From assembly GCA_015659035.1 (NCBI GenBank), contig DQNS01000057.1:1-35149 (forward strand): a DNA stretch of 35,149 nucleotides. The letters run 5' to 3'. The notes under the pieces are model-generated. The model worked only from the letters and a program-made list of their open reading frames with translations, was not told where the DNA came from and ran no database searches. Made by a program: the position numbers and the translations under genes. This document shows, piece by piece, positions 14,575 through 22,287 of this stretch. Positions within the stretch are counted from its first letter, which is position 1; every line of letters starts with the position of its first letter. Source of the stretch: Acidobacteriota bacterium. GTDB lineage: Bacteria > Acidobacteriota > Vicinamibacteria > Vicinamibacterales > UBA8438.

Positions 14575-15219
14575 ATGACGACAACTCAGAGATTGTCCGC
14601 ATCACTCGCCATCGCGGTACTGGTTGGGGGAGTGATCGCGCTCGTCACGGCCGAAGGACAGACCTCGGCGACACCGGTCGCCGCCCAGGGGCTGGCCACG
14701 GCGACGTTCGCGGGTGGCTGTTTCTGGTGCATGGAGCCGCCATTCGACAAGCTCGACGGTGTGATCTCGACGACATCCGGCTACACCGGCGGGGAACGGC
14801 GACATCCGACCTACGGCGACGTGTCGTCCGGCCGGACCGCGCACGCCGAAGCGGTCGAGGTGGTTTACGACCCGACGAAGATCAGCTACGCGCAGCTGCT
14901 CGACGTGTTCTGGCTGAACATCGACCCGCTGACCCGGAACCGGCAGTTCTGTGACGGTGGTGCGCAATATCGTACCGCCATCTTTTTCCACGGTGATGAA
15001 CAAGAGCGCCTGGCGCGCGAGTCGAAGCAACGGATCGAAGACTCGGGCCGCTTCGACCAGCCGATCGTGACCCAGATTGTCGAGGCCGCGGAGTTCTGGA
15101 CCGCCGAGGACTACCACCAGGACTACTACCTGAAGAACCCGCTCCGGTACAAGTTCTACCGGTTCAGTTGCGGCCGCGACCGGCGCCTCGACGAGCTCTG
15201 GGGCGACGAAAACCAGTGA
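14575..15219 (+). CDS. msrA: Exported peptide-methionine (S)-S-oxide reductase
   Basis: The 214-residue MsrA has the catalytic GCFWC motif (Cys49 nucleophile) followed by EPPFDKLDGV, the SGYTGG loop, and the substrate-site HPTYGDVSSGRTAHAE. Later come QYRTAIFF and the AEDYHQDYY block. A hydrophobic N terminus (about residues 8-27, ending in the AQG region) indicates export or membrane anchoring, so it probably repairs oxidised methionine in periplasmic proteins. Candidate recycling cysteines are in FCDGG and the C-terminal SCGRD. ATG 14575 was chosen because GGAGGAG lies upstream. No MsrB domain is fused. It follows vapC but has its own promoter-like box. Confidence 0.95.
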   Translation: MTTTQRLSASLAIAVLVGGVIALVTAEGQTSATPVAAQGLATATFAGGCFWCMEPPFDKLDGVISTTSGYTGGERRHPTYGDVSSGRTAHAEAVEVVYDPTKISYAQLLDVFWLNIDPLTRNRQFCDGGAQYRTAIFFHGDEQERLARESKQRIEDSGRFDQPIVTQIVEAAEFWTAEDYHQDYYLKNPLRYKFYRFSCGRDRRLDELWGDENQ

Positions 15220-15237
15220 GGAGCCTCGCGGCTCCTC
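15218..15237. other. Stem-loop after msrA without U-tract
   Basis: A perfect 8-bp inverted repeat GAGGAGCC-TCGC-GGCTCCTC overlaps the msrA stop codon. It is followed by GGCTTCAGGCTACAGGCTTCAG, itself repetitive, but not by a T-run. It may protect the 3' end of the mRNA or act as a weak or Rho-assisted terminator. Confidence 0.45.
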
Positions 15238-15280
15238 GGGCTTCAGGCTACAGGCTTCAGACGCTCCCCGCGGAGGTACC

Positions 15281-15619
15281 GTGATCTATCGGGTCACCGC
15301 GCGGTTCAAGCCAGCCACGGCAGGGGAGCTCCGTCGCAGGCTCGACGACGGGACCATCGCCGCGCAGCAACCGGACGGCCAGGAGATGGTCGACTCGCTG
15401 CGTCGGGCGGTGGTAAAGGACGACGGCGAGGTCATGTGGAGCGAGCGCTGCTACTGTCAGCCGCCGCTGACGCATGAACGCGCGACCATCCTCGACCACT
15501 ACTTCGACGACATCGTCACCCGGCCGATCGAGGACTATCAGGAGTACGACGGGCGGCCGTTCATGGACTACCTCGACGCGCTGGTCGAGACGCCCACGGC
15601 CCGGTCCGATGCCACCTGA
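15281..15619 (+). CDS. Small conserved protein of unknown function (112 aa)
   Basis: The frame starts at GTG 15281 with GGAGG 5 nt upstream, a good initiation site. The 112-residue cytosolic protein begins IYRVTARFKP and has an acidic, aromatic-rich C-terminal half (TILDHYFDDIVTRPIEDYQEY). Two Cys form a C-x-C (RCYCQPP). I do not recognise a domain. The composition and strong ribosome site support a real gene. It could be co-transcribed with msrA (61 nt gap, interrupted by the stem-loop). Confidence 0.65.
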   Translation: MIYRVTARFKPATAGELRRRLDDGTIAAQQPDGQEMVDSLRRAVVKDDGEVMWSERCYCQPPLTHERATILDHYFDDIVTRPIEDYQEYDGRPFMDYLDALVETPTARSDAT

Positions 15620-15651
15620 CTCACCGGCCTCAACACCGGCCGGCCGTGTGG

Positions 15652-15773
15652 CTACAGCCCGGGCTCGGCCAGGAGCTCCCGATACTCGGCGGCTTGGTCC
15701 GGTTTGTCCCACGCCTCGTACAGCTCGACGAGGTGTCTGACGGCCTCCTGCGTCTGGCGGTTGATGGAGATGT
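15652..15773 (-). pseudogene. C-terminal remnant of a TPR (kinase-type) protein
   Basis: Reading leftward from the CRTAC1 stop, a frame without start codon encodes INRQTQEAVRHLVELYEAWD, then KPDQAAEYRELLA, then a stop at 15652. This resembles the last residues of acidobacterial Ser/Thr-kinase TPR proteins (AVRRLVxLYEAWGKPxxAAxYRxLL). Only about 40 codons survive; upstream the frame runs into the CRTAC1 gene. It is probably the left-over 3' end of a deleted gene. Confidence 0.42.
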
Positions 15774-17501
15774 CTAGCGGACCGGCTGGACGCCCTGACC
15801 CTCTCGTGCGACGTAGAAGCGGTCGGCCGGCAGGGCGTCCACGGTCTCGACGAGACCGCTCGGCCAGCGAATCTCGAGCTTCGTGACCCGGTTGGAGCCG
15901 CCGAGCCCGAAATGTACCCGCATGTCGTTGTGTGAGAGGTAGCTGCTGCCGCTTCGCACTTCAGCCGTCTGCGTTCGCCCGCCCGCTTCGACGGTGACCT
16001 TCGCGCCGATGCCGTCGCGGTTGCTCTCGGTACCTACCAGCCGGAGCGTGACCCAGTGGCGACCGCCGGCCGTGTCGTTGCGGAGCAGCGTGGGCCGGTC
16101 GTTCAGATTGATCAGGAGCACGTCGATGTCGCCATCGTTGTCGTAATCACCGAATGCCGCCCCGCGGGTCGATTTTTCGACCAGCAGCCCGCCGCCGACC
16201 TCATCGGTCACGTCCCGGAACCGTGTGTCCCCCTGATTGTGAAACAGCTGGTTGCGCTGGAGGTACGTGGTGGTGAGGCCCTGCTGATCGACTTCGGGGA
16301 CCACATGGCCGTTGGCGACGAAGATGTCGAGGAGCCCGTCGTTGTCGATGTCGACAAGCCCGACGCCCCAGCCTAGATATGGCAGCGTCGGCGGGACGAT
16401 GCCGGCGGCACTGCTGACGTCGCTGAAGAATCCCGCGTCGCTGTTTTCGTACAGCGTGGTGTAGTCTCCGGAAAAATGGGTGACGATCAGGTCGAGACGC
16501 CCATTGCCGTCGTAGTCGCCGGCATCGACCCCCATGCCTGCCTGTTCTCGCCCGGTGGCACTGAGTGCGACGCCGGCGACGAGACCATCTTCCGAGAATG
16601 TCCCATCGCCGTTGTTGGAGAAGAGGAAGTTCGGCTCTGAATCGTTCGCTACGTAGATGTCCGGCCACCCGTCGTCATTGAGATCGGCAAACACCACGCC
16701 GAACCCGTAGTAGTCGGGGCCGTGAACGCCAGCTGCCTCCGTGACATCCGTAAACGTCCCGTCGCCGTTGTTCCGATAGAGCGTATCCGGCTCTCCGGGC
16801 AGTCCGACCGGACCACACGCGACCTCGATTCCCAGGTAGCGGCAGCCCGACGCGTCGCCGCGCTTGGGAACCTGCTCGTCATCGAACGTCAGGTAGTTGG
16901 CCACATAGAGGTCCACGTACCCGTCCCGGTCATAATCTCCGAAGGCGCAGTTGGAGCCCCAGTGCGCATCGCCGACGCCGGCGGTGGGGGTGACGTCCGC
17001 GAACGTGTCGTCGCCGTTATTGCGGAATAGCACGTTTGGCCCGAAGGCAGTCACGTACACGTCCTGGAAGCCGTCGTTGTCGTAGTCAGCGACGCAGGTG
17101 CCCATGCCCCAGCCAAGCGTGTCCAGACCGCGACCTGGCGTCACGTCGTCGAAGGCGCCTCGGCCGTCGTTCTCGTACAGCACGACCATCGGGCTGCCAC
17201 CCTGTTTGAACGTGTCGAGTGTCGAGCCGTTGACGACAAGCAGGTCCAAATCGTCGTCGTTGTCGTAGTCGAAGAAGGCGGCGCCGTTTCCGTTGATCTC
17301 GACGATGTAGTCTTTCGACAGCCCGCCCGAAACGTTGAGGAGCGTGACACCCGCCTGCTCCGCAACGTCCACGAGCGTGATCGCGTGATCCGATGCGCGC
17401 GACGGCGCTGTCAACGACGACAGCAGCAGGAGTACCGGAATCCAGGCGGATCCAGCCACTCGCGTCCCCGCTCGGTCCCACCGGCCTGGGTCATCGTCCA
17501 T
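15774..17501 (-). CDS. CRTAC1-family FG-GAP / ASPIC-UnbV protein
   Basis: The 575-residue secreted protein starts at ATG 17501 with a signal segment (SAWIPVLLLLSSLTAPSRA). At least seven FG-GAP/EF-hand-like repeats follow, each with a calcium-binding-type loop: DYDNDDDLDLLVVNG, DYDNDGFQDVYV, DYDRDGYVDLYVANY, DLNDDGWPDIYVAND, DYDGNGRLDLIV, DIDNDGLLDIFVANGH and DYDNDGDIDVLLIN. The C terminus (about 475-570) is an ASPIC/UnbV domain (GIGAKVTVEAGG, SGSSYLSHND, FGLGGSNRV, LEIRWPSG). It probably forms a calcium-stabilised extracellular propeller involved in adhesion or binding. Its start lies 11 nt inside the end of the TPR gene, so the two are translationally coupled. The stop TAG lies within a 12-mer (15766-15777) shared with the MITE-like element at 27519-27584. 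Confidence 0.92.
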   Translation of the reverse strand: MDDDPGRWDRAGTRVAGSAWIPVLLLLSSLTAPSRASDHAITLVDVAEQAGVTLLNVSGGLSKDYIVEINGNGAAFFDYDNDDDLDLLVVNGSTLDTFKQGGSPMVVLYENDGRGAFDDVTPGRGLDTLGWGMGTCVADYDNDGFQDVYVTAFGPNVLFRNNGDDTFADVTPTAGVGDAHWGSNCAFGDYDRDGYVDLYVANYLTFDDEQVPKRGDASGCRYLGIEVACGPVGLPGEPDTLYRNNGDGTFTDVTEAAGVHGPDYYGFGVVFADLNDDGWPDIYVANDSEPNFLFSNNGDGTFSEDGLVAGVALSATGREQAGMGVDAGDYDGNGRLDLIVTHFSGDYTTLYENSDAGFFSDVSSAAGIVPPTLPYLGWGVGLVDIDNDGLLDIFVANGHVVPEVDQQGLTTTYLQRNQLFHNQGDTRFRDVTDEVGGGLLVEKSTRGAAFGDYDNDGDIDVLLINLNDRPTLLRNDTAGGRHWVTLRLVGTESNRDGIGAKVTVEAGGRTQTAEVRSGSSYLSHNDMRVHFGLGGSNRVTKLEIRWPSGLVETVDALPADRFYVAREGQGVQPVR

Positions 17502-19710
17502 TGCGCTGGTGTGCTGCCCGCATCTGTTCGTAGATCGCTCGTGCCCGCTCGCTCTCTTCCACCCGGCCGACCTCCAGGTAGGCATCCGCCAGGTAGAGGC
17601 GAACGGCCTCGGAATCATCGTCCACCTCGGCCGCCGTCTCGAAGCTCTCGATCGCTTCTTCGACCCGCCCAGCGTCCATCAGGGCCAGTCCGAGGTTGGT
17701 GTGGGCCGCGCCACTTGGGTCCAGGTCGACCGCCTTGCGCAACAGCTCGATAGCGCGGTCGAGCTGTCCAGCGCCCGCAAGACCGAGCGCCTCTTGATTC
17801 AGCGCGTCCAGTTCGCGTTGCCGCCGCGCGCGGTCTTCGCCCTCGGACTGTAGTCGGGAGTATTCGGCGATCTCGCGCCGGCCTTCTTCTACCTCGCCGC
17901 TCCGAATGAGTGCCTGACCGAGTGCGTATCGCGCCTGCATGTGGTCTGGGTTCTCCGCCAGCGCCCGACGGGCAACGGTCACCGCCTTCGCGAACTGTCC
18001 CCGCTGCAGCTCGATCTGCGCCACCCTCGCGTGCGCTTCGCTGTTCAGCGGATCGAGAAGCAAGAGCACCAGATACTCCGTGTACGCCTCGTCGAGGCGA
18101 CTCCCCTCCATGAACAGGCGGGCGATTCCCGAGCGCGGGACCACGGTGTTCGGGTCGACCGCAAGCGCGGCCCGGAACGACCCGATCGCCTCGTCCAACC
18201 GCAGCTGCTGCACATGAATCTCGGCAATGCTCAGATGGAGCCTGCCCACCGCCACGAGCGGATAGCGTTGGAGCGCGTCGCGAAACGCCGCGACCGCCTC
18301 CCGGTTACGCGCGACGCTTTGGTGAAAGCGTCCGAGGTTTTGATGCGCCACACCCGACCGCGAGTGTGCCGCGACCGTCGCGTTGACCTCCGCCTCGACC
18401 GCTTCGTTCGGCTCGACCGCCAGGAGCGCCGTTTGACGTGACGTGCGGAGACGCTCGTCTGCAGGCTCCAGAGCCAGCGCGGCGTTGAACTGCATCACCG
18501 CCGCGCCGATGTCGTCGGCCGCCCAGTAGGCATTGCCCAGCAACCGGCGCGCCTCGCTCGAGGCCGGATGCTGTCTTACCGCGGTTTCGAGATGATCGAT
18601 GGCCTCGCCTCCGTTCATCTCCGACAGCGCGTGGCCGGCCAGCCGAAGCCGTGGCGTCTCGAGCGTCGGGTCCAACCCGAGGGCACGTTGAAACGCCTGC
18701 TGCGCCTCGTCCGGTTGCTCGAGCGCCATCAGCAGCTGCCCGAGGGACACATGTGCGGCAGCGCCGGCGGACGGGTCCGCCGCCGCACGACGCGCCGTCT
18801 GGAGCTGCTGCGCTGGGTTGTCACCCAGGTCGGGGACGTCTTGAGTCAACGGATCGATGCGGATCGCGTCGCGCAGCGCCGCCACGGCCTGTTCGTAGTC
18901 GCCGGTCGCAAAATGTCTGGCCGCGCTCTCGTACGCGGCAGGCAGGAACCCGGCCAACCCGCCACCGGCTCTGGCCAACAGATCGACCGGCGCGTGCCTC
19001 GTGTCGAAACGGCTCCGTTCCCCGAGCACGCGTGACCTCACGCTGTCACTGAGCTGCAGACCGGGCGCGCTCCAGAGATCGTCGAGCCGTCGCTCGGCCG
19101 CCCCGACGAACGCCTGACGCGCGGCAGTTGCTTCCGCGGTCCGTCCTCGCACTCGGTACGCCGACGCAAGCTGATAGAAGTTGAGGGCAGCGCTGGGGTC
19201 GGCCAGGGTCGCCGTGTGCAACGCGTCGGCCGCGAGCTCTGGCCGGGACTCCGCGAGATGAATTCGGCCGAGCAACGCGTATCCGTCCGGGCGTGTCGGA
19301 TCAAGCTCGATCGCTCGTTGGCACTCGCGGCGCGCGTCGTCGATTCGGTGCCGGTCGAGATATACCTGCGCCAGGACGACTCGTGCCTCCGGCGTGCCGA
19401 TGGGGCCAGCCACGCGTGCCAGCGTCCCGACCGCGTCGCCCCACGCCGCGAGCGACGCATCCATTGTGTCGAGGGCCGCACGGAGCCGGTACCCTTCGTT
19501 GCCGTAGGCGCCCCCCAGGTCGGCGACGAAGCCGAGCATTGTCTCGGAAAAACGCCTTTTCGACTCTTCAACCGCGTCGTAGGCCAGAAGAAATCGTCGA
19601 AGATCGGCCTCTGGCTGGCCTGCGGCGGGAGCTGCTGAGAGGACCACGCCAACGGCGAGCGTGGTGGCCAGAGCGCCAACTGGGCGAGACATGACGGTGC
19701 GAATCGACAT
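17491..19710 (-). CDS. Large secreted tetratricopeptide-repeat protein
   Basis: The 739-residue protein has a signal peptide (ALATTLAVGVVLSAAPAAGQ) and many TPR units throughout, recognisable by A-L-x-L-D-P and Y-x-x-A spacing: AIELDPTRPDGYALLGRIHL, AFQRALGLDPTLETPRLRLA, FNAALALEPADERL, FRAALAVDPNTVVPRSGIA, LRKAVDLDPSGAAHTNLG and FETAAEVDDDSEAVRLYLAD. The start is uncertain: ATG 19710 and ATG 19692 both precede the signal peptide and neither has a good Shine-Dalgarno. It lies in a two-gene unit with the CRTAC1 protein (11-nt overlap), a pairing common in Acidobacteriota. Inferred role: periplasmic protein-protein scaffold, perhaps assisting secretion or assembly of its partner. Confidence 0.88.
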   Translation of the reverse strand: MSIRTVMSRPVGALATTLAVGVVLSAAPAAGQPEADLRRFLLAYDAVEESKRRFSETMLGFVADLGGAYGNEGYRLRAALDTMDASLAAWGDAVGTLARVAGPIGTPEARVVLAQVYLDRHRIDDARRECQRAIELDPTRPDGYALLGRIHLAESRPELAADALHTATLADPSAALNFYQLASAYRVRGRTAEATAARQAFVGAAERRLDDLWSAPGLQLSDSVRSRVLGERSRFDTRHAPVDLLARAGGGLAGFLPAAYESAARHFATGDYEQAVAALRDAIRIDPLTQDVPDLGDNPAQQLQTARRAAADPSAGAAAHVSLGQLLMALEQPDEAQQAFQRALGLDPTLETPRLRLAGHALSEMNGGEAIDHLETAVRQHPASSEARRLLGNAYWAADDIGAAVMQFNAALALEPADERLRTSRQTALLAVEPNEAVEAEVNATVAAHSRSGVAHQNLGRFHQSVARNREAVAAFRDALQRYPLVAVGRLHLSIAEIHVQQLRLDEAIGSFRAALAVDPNTVVPRSGIARLFMEGSRLDEAYTEYLVLLLLDPLNSEAHARVAQIELQRGQFAKAVTVARRALAENPDHMQARYALGQALIRSGEVEEGRREIAEYSRLQSEGEDRARRQRELDALNQEALGLAGAGQLDRAIELLRKAVDLDPSGAAHTNLGLALMDAGRVEEAIESFETAAEVDDDSEAVRLYLADAYLEVGRVEESERARAIYEQMRAAHQRNGR

Positions 19711-19772
19711 GAATCTTGCACCAACCGCAGCGCATCTCGACGCGAAAGGGCCCACGGACTGCTACCGCGTTG

Positions 19773-19778
19773 AGTATA
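19773..19778 (-). promoter_or_regulatory. Putative -10 element for the TPR-CRTAC1 unit
   Basis: The minus strand reads TATACT here, about 63 nt upstream of ATG 19710. It is the only such box in the 182-nt divergent gap between the TPR gene and the VWFA gene at 19893. The -35 is unclear. Confidence 0.3.
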
Positions 19779-19892
19779 GCGCGCTCGTGCAGACGGGATA
19801 CAACCGGGACCGCTCCGGCGAAGACCAGCAGGGTGTCCACTCGGTCGCTTGACCTCCCATGGAGACGGGTTACCATAGGAGGCTTGGATACA

Positions 19893-21224
19893 ATGCGTTG
19901 CCACCGCAGCACTCTGTCGAAGCGCACACAGTCTTGGCTGTGTGCCTGCGTGGTCGCTCTGGGTGTGGGTATCGTCGCGAACCCACGGGCCCAGACGACG
20001 CCACAACAACGGTCACCAAGCGACGAGGACACTGCCAATCAGTCCGCGACCTTCCGTGCTGGTGTGACCCTCGTTCGGACCGACGTCATCGTTCGCGATG
20101 AGAACGGTATGTTTGTGCCCGACCTGACGCCGGATGATTTCCGCATCGAGGAGGACGGCGTTCCACAGGAGATCGCGTCGCTCGTCCTGGTGCATGGTGG
20201 GCGGGTGTTCAACCAGCTCACCCCCCCGGCACCGGTCCAGGAGGGGATCATCCTTCCAACGCGGCAGGTAGCGAACAACACCGCGGGGCGCATCATCATC
20301 TTTTTCGTCGATGCGCTCCATCTGCAGCCGGAGATTACTCCCAAGGTCCGGCATTTCATCAAGGAGGTCGCAGATATCCTGGTTCACGAAGGGGACCTGG
20401 TCGGCCTCATTTCGAACGGCGCGACGGCGAATGCGGTCGATCTCACCTATAACCGTGCCCAGCTATATTCCGCGGTGGACCACATCATCGGGAGTGGATT
20501 CAGTCCTCGTGATTTGATCACCACGATGCAGGAGGGACCCAATGGGCCGGCGGAGCTAGCCTGGCGTGCCCATCGCGCCTTTTGGACCGTCAACCTGCTC
20601 ATCGAGAACCTCGAGTCCATCGTGGATCGTCGGAAGGTGCTGATCTACGTGAGCACGGGGTATGACCTGAATCCCTTCGCGCTGCAACGTCTGTATCGTG
20701 ACAACCGGCCAGACCGGGACTTGCGGGACCGTCCCCTCGACCTGGCCGACGGCGCAGGTTTTGCGCCCGACCTCTTCGACCCAATCGGGAGGGTAGAGCG
20801 TCAGGGCGCGGTGTTTGCCGATGGGGAGCTGACCGGAGAGCTGAACGAGCTGACGCGAGCGGCCAATCGGGCCAACACCACCTTCTATACGATGGACCCG
20901 CGCGGCCTCATTTCAGCCCCCGACCTCGACTATGACGTGCCGTTCGACGCCTGGCGGGAGCACATGTCAACGACACGGTCCAGCCTGCGGTCGCTGGCCG
21001 AGCTGACCGGGGGCATCTCGATCGTCAACACCAACAACTTCGACGCGCTGCTCCGCCAGATCGACGCAGAGACCAGCGACTACTACGTAGTGGGTTTCTA
21101 CACGGACAACCCGGACCCGACCAATCGCACGCGCCAGCTCGCTGTGAGCGTGAACCGCGACGGTGCTGCGGTCCAGTCGCGGACGTCCTACACGTTCAGC
21201 CGAACCGGGGTCCACACCCCGTAG
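19893..21224 (+). CDS. VWFA-related protein (acidobacterial type), atypical MIDAS
   Basis: The 443-residue secreted protein starts at ATG 19893 behind AGGAGG (spacing about 10). It has a signal peptide (LCACVVALGVGIVANPRAQ) and then the N-terminal beta domain of this family (VTLVRTDVIVRDENGMFVPDLTPDDFRIEEDGVPQ). Next is a von Willebrand A-type domain (about 130-430: IIIFFVDALHL, LIYVSTGYDLNPF, SLRSLAELTGGISIVNTNNFDALLRQI, SDYYVVGFY). The metal motif position reads Asp140-Ala-Leu-His-Leu instead of DxSxS, so classic Mg coordination is doubtful. The next gene follows 13 nt later. Role unknown; such proteins are abundant, secreted and probably mediate surface interactions. Confidence 0.9.
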   Translation: MRCHRSTLSKRTQSWLCACVVALGVGIVANPRAQTTPQQRSPSDEDTANQSATFRAGVTLVRTDVIVRDENGMFVPDLTPDDFRIEEDGVPQEIASLVLVHGGRVFNQLTPPAPVQEGIILPTRQVANNTAGRIIIFFVDALHLQPEITPKVRHFIKEVADILVHEGDLVGLISNGATANAVDLTYNRAQLYSAVDHIIGSGFSPRDLITTMQEGPNGPAELAWRAHRAFWTVNLLIENLESIVDRRKVLIYVSTGYDLNPFALQRLYRDNRPDRDLRDRPLDLADGAGFAPDLFDPIGRVERQGAVFADGELTGELNELTRAANRANTTFYTMDPRGLISAPDLDYDVPFDAWREHMSTTRSSLRSLAELTGGISIVNTNNFDALLRQIDAETSDYYVVGFYTDNPDPTNRTRQLAVSVNRDGAAVQSRTSYTFSRTGVHTP

Positions 21225-21237
21225 TGTGCGACGCGTC

Positions 21238-21969
21238 ATGACCGTCATCGCGAGAACCGGGTTCGTCGCCTTTCTCGCACTGGTGCTGACCGCGGCAGGC
21301 ACGACTCAAGACACAGCCGCTATCGCAGGCGAGGTCGGGGTCGTGCTCCGTGATGACCTGGACCTCGAGACCGTCGACTATCACGTGGACGGGACCGAGG
21401 TCACACTGTCGGGGCGGGTGCCGACGCTCTGGGTCAAGACGCAGGCCATCGACCAGGTGCTTGAGATTGATGGCGTCGAGACTGTCGCGAGCGAGCTCAG
21501 CATTCCCGAGGTCGAAGACGATGACGAGATCGCACAAGCGGTCGGGTCGGCGATTCAAAGATATCAGCACAACACGATCTGGGACTACGTCGAAGGCGCG
21601 GTCACCGACGGCGTCGTCACGCTCAGCGGGAGTGTCACGCCAGACCGTGACAAGCCCGCCGAGCTGTTCGAACGCGTTGCGAAGATCAAGGGCGTACAGG
21701 ACATTAACCTCGAGATCAGGCGCCAGTCGTCCTCGCGACGCGACAGGGATCTGAGAATCATCATCGACCAGAGGGTCCGACGCCATCCGACATTCTCCCA
21801 ATTCGCCATCCTCCCTGACCCGCCTTTCCGGATTCTCGTCGACCGGGCCGTGGTGACGCTCGTCGGTTCAGTGCGGGGCGACGTCGAGAAGCGCGTGCTC
21901 GAACAGATCGCCCGCCAGGCGTTCGAAGTAGATCGCGTGGTCAATCTCCTTCAGGTCGGCGGCCGATAG
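21238..21969 (+). CDS. Secreted triple-BON-domain protein
   Basis: The 243-residue protein starts at ATG 21238, 13 nt after the VWFA stop, so it is probably co-transcribed. It has a short signal peptide (FVAFLALVLTAAGTTQ) and three BON units at about 28-91, 96-162 and 171-241. Each shows the G-x-V-x-L-x-G-x-V strand (TEVTLSGRVP, GVVTLSGSVT, AVVTLVGSVR) and a valine-rich ending (VETVASEL, VQDINLEI, VDRVVNLLQV). BON domains bind membranes or lipids and occur in OsmY-like periplasmic proteins. Inferred role: outer-membrane maintenance or interaction with the adjacent VWFA protein and receptor. Confidence 0.88.
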   Translation: MTVIARTGFVAFLALVLTAAGTTQDTAAIAGEVGVVLRDDLDLETVDYHVDGTEVTLSGRVPTLWVKTQAIDQVLEIDGVETVASELSIPEVEDDDEIAQAVGSAIQRYQHNTIWDYVEGAVTDGVVTLSGSVTPDRDKPAELFERVAKIKGVQDINLEIRRQSSSRRDRDLRIIIDQRVRRHPTFSQFAILPDPPFRILVDRAVVTLVGSVRGDVEKRVLEQIARQAFEVDRVVNLLQVGGR

Positions 21970-22007
21970 GGCAGCAGCCCGTCGTAAAACCCCGCGTCGC
22001 ACCGAGA

Positions 22008-22081
22008 CCGGCGTTGCGCGCGGCTGACAAGGCGGGACGAGGGAGAATACCGGGCAGTATTCGACCGAGGAGCAACGCCGG
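22008..22081. repeat. 74-bp nested inverted-repeat element
   Basis: Perfect 10-bp terminal inverted repeats (CCGGCGTTGC at 22008-22017, GCAACGCCGG at 22072-22081) enclose a second perfect dyad, GAATAC-CGGGCA-GTATTC (22045-22062). A separate hairpin AGCGAA-TGATC-TTCGCT follows at 22106-22122. No protein is encoded. It could be a REP/MITE-type element or a structured RNA. It occupies the 318-nt gap between the BON gene and the TonB receptor. Confidence 0.6.
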
Positions 22082-22183
22082 CAGCCGGGATGCAGCGCCG
22101 GTCGAAGCGAATGATCTTCGCTGGCAACAAAGAACGTAGCGGGAAGGAGCTCATACGCTGTCGCTCTCTCGTCGCCGAAATGT

Positions 22184-22197
22184 GTGAATCTATTCAC
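22184..22197. promoter_or_regulatory. Dyad operator-like site upstream of the TonB receptor
   Basis: GTGAAT-CT-ATTCAC is a perfect 6-bp dyad with a 2-bp centre in an AT-richer stretch, 91 nt before the receptor start. Nearby are tandem CTTGAAG repeats and GCTAAGCTAAGC. A transcription factor binding site is likely, but I cannot name the regulator. Confidence 0.45.
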
Positions 22198-22287
22198 GAG
22201 GCATGATGTTTTTACTTGAAGCTTGAAGATCGTGCTAAGCTAAGCCATCAGTCGTATCAATCGTCTTTATTTTCGGGGAGGGATATC

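Noticed and set aside
20299-20362. Reading the VWFA motif DALHL at 19893-21224 as an enzyme active site
   Set aside because: The flanking strands match VWFA-related proteins, and the Asp-His pair alone is not evidence of catalysis.
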